A stretch of DNA of 17,756 nucleotides, taken from the NCBI GenBank assembly GCA_009774535.1, contig VSNY01000075.1, positions 1 to 17,756 of the forward strand, given 5' to 3'. The stretch is from Lachnospiraceae bacterium. Its GTDB lineage: Bacteria; Bacillota; Clostridia; Lachnospirales; Lachnospiraceae. Made by a program: the position numbers and the translations under genes. Shown here piece by piece: positions 14,365-17,756 of the stretch (its first letter is position 1; each line of letters starts with the position of its first letter). The notes beneath the pieces were generated by a model. The model was not told where the DNA came from. It ran no database searches and was given only the letters and a program-made list of their open reading frames with translations.

Positions 14365-15312
14365 ATGAAGATACTCATTGCGGGTGGGGCCGGATTTATT
14401 GGAAGCCATTTGACAGACCTACTTTTAAGAAAAGGACATGATGTTGTATGTGTAGATAATTATTTTATTGGGACAAAAGAGAACATTAGCCATTTTATGA
14501 AAAATCCCCGTTTTCGTGTGTATGAACAGGATTTATGCGATTGTGAAAAACTGTCAGAAATATTCCAAAAAGAGCAGGTAGCCTATGTATTTCATCTCGC
14601 AGCAAATTCAGATATCCAGGCCAGTGCCAAGAATCCGACTGTGGAGTACCACAATACATATAGTACAACGTTTCAGTTGCTGGAGTGCATGCGGCAGCAT
14701 CAGGTGAAAAAATTATTTTTTGCATCGACATCAGCTGTTTATGGAGAAAAGATAGATGTGGTTTTAAAGGAAGAAACGCCGGATCTTCGGCCAATTTCTT
14801 ATTATGGAGCTGCAAAGCTTGGGTCGGAAGCCTTGATATCGGCCTTTTGCCATATGAATGATATGCAGGCCTTAGTATTCCGGTTTCCGAATGTGATTGG
14901 ACCAAGGTTGACGCATGGGGTGATTTATGATTTTATCAACAGATTGAAAACGGATTCCACGCATCTTAGGATCTTGGGGGATGGGACGCAGAGCAAACCA
15001 TATATCTATGTGGATGACCTTACTGAAGCTATCGTGAAATTTATGGATGTGGGTAAAACGGGTATGGAAATATATAACCTGGGTGTTGAAGGGGTAACTT
15101 CAGTAAAGCAGATCGCAGATATTGTTTGTAAAAAAATGGGGATTTATGGGATACCTTATGCATATACCGGTGGGAGGATTGGTTGGAAAGGTGATGTGCC
15201 AAGATTTTGCTATGATCTTACGAAAATACATGCAGCTGGATGGGAGGCAAGGTATACATCAGACCAGGCAGTGGAGAAGACAGTAACAGAGGTGATACGC
15301 AGCAGCATATAA
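14365..15312 (+). CDS. NAD-dependent epimerase/dehydratase (extended SDR, GalE-like)
   Basis: This 315-residue extended short-chain dehydrogenase has the NAD-binding GGAGFIGSHL (7-16), Asp31 after the second strand (CVDNYF), HLAANSD (77-83), FFASTSAVYG (118-127) and the catalytic Tyr147-x3-Lys151 (YGAAK). RFPNVIGPR and PYIYVDDLTEAI complete the family pattern. It should interconvert or dehydrate an NDP-sugar (4-epimerase, 4-reductase or similar); the substrate cannot be told apart by eye. The GGAGGT ribosome site overlaps the end of the upstream kinase gene, and the two may act in one sugar-nucleotide route, perhaps on an NDP-heptose. That link is inference from adjacency. Confidence 0.87.
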   Translation: MKILIAGGAGFIGSHLTDLLLRKGHDVVCVDNYFIGTKENISHFMKNPRFRVYEQDLCDCEKLSEIFQKEQVAYVFHLAANSDIQASAKNPTVEYHNTYSTTFQLLECMRQHQVKKLFFASTSAVYGEKIDVVLKEETPDLRPISYYGAAKLGSEALISAFCHMNDMQALVFRFPNVIGPRLTHGVIYDFINRLKTDSTHLRILGDGTQSKPYIYVDDLTEAIVKFMDVGKTGMEIYNLGVEGVTSVKQIADIVCKKMGIYGIPYAYTGGRIGWKGDVPRFCYDLTKIHAAGWEARYTSDQAVEKTVTEVIRSSI

Positions 15313-15330
15313 TTATCGGAGGAGTGTAGT

Positions 15331-16833
15331 ATGGAAAAAATATCAGATCGATTTAAAAAATCGTTCGGTCAGTTAGGATTTGTTTTTTTACTTTGTTTAT
15401 GTTTTTTTAGTATGGATGTCTTTATCGAATATGCGACAGATACATATGCTTTGTTTCAGAATTTAAATGAAGTAGTAGATATTATGATAAGGTATAACAG
15501 CAGAATCATTGTTGGGGTAGTGTTTCAATTATGGTATTGGTCAGGAATAGCAAATGAAACGTTTTATTATATTTCATATTTTATTGCAATATTCATGCTT
15601 GTGGCTGCAGTATTTTTATTACAGAAAATTTTGCGTAACATGATTAAGAATGAATTTTTAAGAATTGCAATGAGCTTTGTAACGATCGCAAATGTCTACA
15701 TTATAGAATATTTTATGTTTATAGAAAAGGGGCTTTTTATATTTGCAATATTTTTTAATGTAGCAGCATTCTTTTATATGTTTCATTTTTTTAATGATAA
15801 AAGAAAACGAAATTGCTTTTTATCATTTTTATGTCTTGCTTGTGCAATGTTTACTTATCAAGGAACTGTTGGTTTATTTGTAGTATTATGTCTGCCTTTT
15901 GCTTATAGATCTGCTGTTAATTTGAAAGTATATATTCGTAATATATGTTATACGATGTTCGTGTATGGTTCTGCCTGTATCGTGGATTATTTTGTACTTA
16001 CATTTATATTTGGAAGTACGAAATTTAAAGATAGTGGATTGCAAAGTGATGATATATTAGCAAATTTAGTATTTGCAGTAAAAGGACTTGTACAAAATAC
16101 CGTATTCACATGCGGGATTTTACCCAAATACGTATTTATTGCCTTCACATGCTTGGTTATTATCTTTAGCATGATAGGGATTTTTGTAAGATCTAAAGAA
16201 AAGATAGTATATATGCAATTACTGAATCTGTTTATTGTATTTGCAGGGACGGCAGCTGTATCTACATCTACGATTATTATGGGAAGCGGATGGTTTGCAG
16301 CTCGTGTTATATATCCATATGCCAGTATGTTTGGAATATTTCTTATTAATTTTTATGTGAATATATTTGATGATAATTATAATACGGGTAATCGCTTTTA
16401 TAAATATGTGAATGTAGTAATGGGATGCATTGTGATTTTCTTTTTATTGATTCAGAATTTTCAGTTTCACAAGATTACTAAGGATAAGTACTTGACGAAT
16501 TATACAGATAAATATAGATGTGAGATTATAGAAGAAAGTATTCATAATTACGAAAATAAAACGAATGTCAAGTTGCAATATATAAGTTTTTACAGAGATG
16601 GACAGCCAGATATCCAATATGATGGCTTGTTTCATCAGGGAGATCTGGTTGTAAGTTCTTTTGTTACAGATTGGAGTGACTTGGCAGCAATTAATTATTA
16701 TTCAAATAAGACATATATGCGAGGGGAAGTTAATCCAAAATATCAAACATATTTTTCTGAAAAGGATTGGAAGGTTTTTTCAGAGGAACAGCTTATATTT
16801 GATGGAGATACGCTGCATTTTTGTGTGTACTGA
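15331..16833 (+). CDS. GtrII-like polytopic membrane glycosyltransferase
   Basis: This 500-residue membrane protein starts at ATG 15331 with GGAGGAG upstream. It shows roughly ten hydrophobic segments between about residues 14 and 385, starting with FVFLLCLCFFSMDVF and ending with GCIVIFFLLIQNF, followed by a soluble C-terminal domain of about 115 residues. An early acidic, aromatic loop (YATDTYALFQ...YNSRIIVG) and a tail ending FDGDTLHFCVY resemble proteins annotated as glucosyltransferase GtrII family, found in Gram-positive polysaccharide loci. Such enzymes take a sugar from an undecaprenyl-phosphate carrier and add it to a glycan on the outer face. That fits the DPM-type GT2 starting at 17581. 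The gene is markedly A/T-rich. A different polytopic transferase family is possible. Confidence 0.68.
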   Translation: MEKISDRFKKSFGQLGFVFLLCLCFFSMDVFIEYATDTYALFQNLNEVVDIMIRYNSRIIVGVVFQLWYWSGIANETFYYISYFIAIFMLVAAVFLLQKILRNMIKNEFLRIAMSFVTIANVYIIEYFMFIEKGLFIFAIFFNVAAFFYMFHFFNDKRKRNCFLSFLCLACAMFTYQGTVGLFVVLCLPFAYRSAVNLKVYIRNICYTMFVYGSACIVDYFVLTFIFGSTKFKDSGLQSDDILANLVFAVKGLVQNTVFTCGILPKYVFIAFTCLVIIFSMIGIFVRSKEKIVYMQLLNLFIVFAGTAAVSTSTIIMGSGWFAARVIYPYASMFGIFLINFYVNIFDDNYNTGNRFYKYVNVVMGCIVIFFLLIQNFQFHKITKDKYLTNYTDKYRCEIIEESIHNYENKTNVKLQYISFYRDGQPDIQYDGLFHQGDLVVSSFVTDWSDLAAINYYSNKTYMRGEVNPKYQTYFSEKDWKVFSEEQLIFDGDTLHFCVY

Positions 16834-16850
16834 ATATAGAAAGGATATGA

Positions 16851-17561
16851 ATGATGAATATTGAACAGTTACTGCGGACCTATCCTAGAGAAAGAGGCAT
16901 ATTACCAGAAGCATATCAGAAAATATATACAAAACATTATCTGGAAAATCGTGAAGGAGAGACAAAAGCTTCAAATTTGTCTAAAAAAATGGAATACTGG
17001 CTTCATAGGATGGTGGCAAAAACAGCTGCTCAAAATAAAAAAACATTGGAAATAGGAGCAGGAACTTTAAACCAATTGGATTTTGAACGTGCAGATATTT
17101 ATGATGTTGTTGAACCATATCAGGAATTATATGAGAAGTCTCCTAACAAAGTATTTATAAGAAATATATATTCGGATATTACAGAAGTCAAAGATGAAAT
17201 GTATGACAGAATTATTTCAGTGGCTTGTTTTGAACATGTAGAGAATCTTCCGGCAATGATTAGGTCATGTGTACTGTTATTGGAGCGGGGGGTATTGTGT
17301 ATTTCCATTCCGAATGAAGGAAAGTTCCTCTGGAAGTTTGCTTATACAATGACAACGGGGAAAGAATTTAAAAAACGGTATGATCTTGATTATGAAAGGC
17401 TGATGAAATATGAGCATTTGAACACGGCTGATGAAATAGAAATGATTTTAAAATATTATTTTCAGAATGTGAAAAGGTCGCTATTGGGAATCAATAAAAC
17501 ATTTGCGCTTTATAGATATTATGAGTGCCGGATTCCGCAGAATATAGATAAGGCTTTGTGA
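16851..17561 (+). CDS. Class I SAM-dependent methyltransferase
   Basis: This 236-residue protein starts at ATG 16851, or 16854, which sits slightly better after AAAGGA at 16840-16845. The SAM-binding motif I is KTLEIGAGTLNQL (64-76), the acidic residue after strand two is in DVVEPYQELY (85-94), and the strand-four region is DRIISVACFEHVENLP (119-134), followed by RGVLCISIPNEG. This is a Rossmann-fold class I methyltransferase. It could methylate a sugar hydroxyl, an amino group or a glycan end; the residues visible do not choose between them. It lies 17 bases after the GtrII-like gene and 19 before the next GT2, so it is part of the same operon. Like its neighbour, it is A/T-rich. Confidence 0.85.
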   Translation: MMNIEQLLRTYPRERGILPEAYQKIYTKHYLENREGETKASNLSKKMEYWLHRMVAKTAAQNKKTLEIGAGTLNQLDFERADIYDVVEPYQELYEKSPNKVFIRNIYSDITEVKDEMYDRIISVACFEHVENLPAMIRSCVLLLERGVLCISIPNEGKFLWKFAYTMTTGKEFKKRYDLDYERLMKYEHLNTADEIEMILKYYFQNVKRSLLGINKTFALYRYYECRIPQNIDKAL

Positions 17562-17580
17562 ACGAAGCAGAAAATAAAGA

Positions 17581-17756
17581 ATGTTATCGGTTATTATACC
17601 TACATACAACGAGGAAAAAATGATTAGGAAAACAAATACAGTTATTAGTAATTTGTTATTTAATGAAGGTATAGAATTTGAAATTATATTTATTAACGAT
17701 GGATCAACAGATGAAACATGGGATGAGATTCGTCGTGTATGTAAGGAGCATCCTGA
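17581..17756 (+). CDS. GT2 (DPM/GtrB-like) glycosyltransferase, N-terminal start only
   Basis: The gene runs off the end of the window; 58 complete codons are visible. MLSVIIPTYNEEKMI and IEFEIIFINDGSTDETWDEI give the first strand and the nucleotide-binding DGSTD loop of family 2 transferases. The NEE after PTY and the spacing suit the dolichol-phosphate-mannose-synthase/GtrB subgroup, but the C-terminal membrane segments that would prove it are outside the window. It may supply the lipid-linked sugar to the GtrII-like protein encoded at 15331. No strong ribosome binding site is seen (AAATAAAG upstream). Confidence 0.8.
   Translation, partial: MLSVIIPTYNEEKMIRKTNTVISNLLFNEGIEFEIIFINDGSTDETWDEIRRVCKEHP

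Noticed and set aside
17287..17292. G6 run in the methyltransferase gene
   Set aside because: It is too short to be a likely switch, and the frame is continuous through it.
1..17756. CRISPR arrays, tRNA or rRNA genes, insertion sequences and attachment sites
   Set aside because: No repeat-spacer pattern, cloverleaf-like sequence, transposase or integrase coding region was seen on either strand.

Overview
The window is a dense, one-directional block of surface-polysaccharide genes. Every gene I can support is on the + strand, and most neighbours overlap by a few bases or sit within about 40 bases of each other. The organism looks like a low-to-mid GC Gram-positive anaerobe of the Clostridia, plausibly Lachnospiraceae. 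This rests on the strong AGGAGG-type ribosome binding sites, the A/T-rich codon use and the family mix (LicC/LicD-like, DUF115, OCH1-like GT32, GtrII-like). It is an inference; a Gram-negative-walled Firmicute is not excluded.

Layout. Bases 1-185 are the tail of a dolichol-phosphate-sugar-synthase-type GT2. Bases 187-4658 hold a phosphate-linked-substituent block: a TagD-like cytidylyltransferase fused to a Gfo/Idh/MocA oxidoreductase, a LicD-type phosphotransferase, a LicC-like cytidylyltransferase, and an RmlD-like SDR fused to a PurF-like phosphoribosyltransferase. Bases 4639-5092 are a poorly coding patch with two small ORFs that may be debris of a Rossmann-like gene. Bases 5096-9455 hold a DUF115/GT42-like transferase followed by the complete Kdo pathway, kdsB-kdsA-kdsD-kdsC. 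Bases 9443-13310 hold three transferases: GT32, a sulfotransferase and a GT2. Each carries, or would carry once in frame, the same extra FGAG-type Rossmann-like module. Bases 13369-15312 encode an HddA-like GHMP kinase and an NDP-sugar epimerase. Bases 15331-17756 encode a GtrII-like polytopic membrane glycosyltransferase, a methyltransferase and the start of another GT2.

How they may work together. KdsD makes arabinose 5-phosphate, KdsA condenses it with PEP, KdsC dephosphorylates the product and KdsB makes CMP-Kdo. The DUF115 protein, whose gene overlaps kdsB by 4 bp, is the obvious candidate to transfer Kdo. GT32 and GT2 enzymes would extend the glycan, the sulfotransferase would sulfate it, LicD would add a phospho-substituent from a CDP carrier, and the GtrII-like enzyme with a GT2 would add lipid-carried side-chain sugars.

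Most notable points: a full Kdo pathway in an apparently Gram-positive cluster without visible lipid A genes; a run of ten Gs that puts the sulfotransferase out of frame with its C-terminal module, as in a phase-variable gene; two unusual enzyme fusions; and one small Rossmann-like module shuffled onto at least four unrelated transferases.
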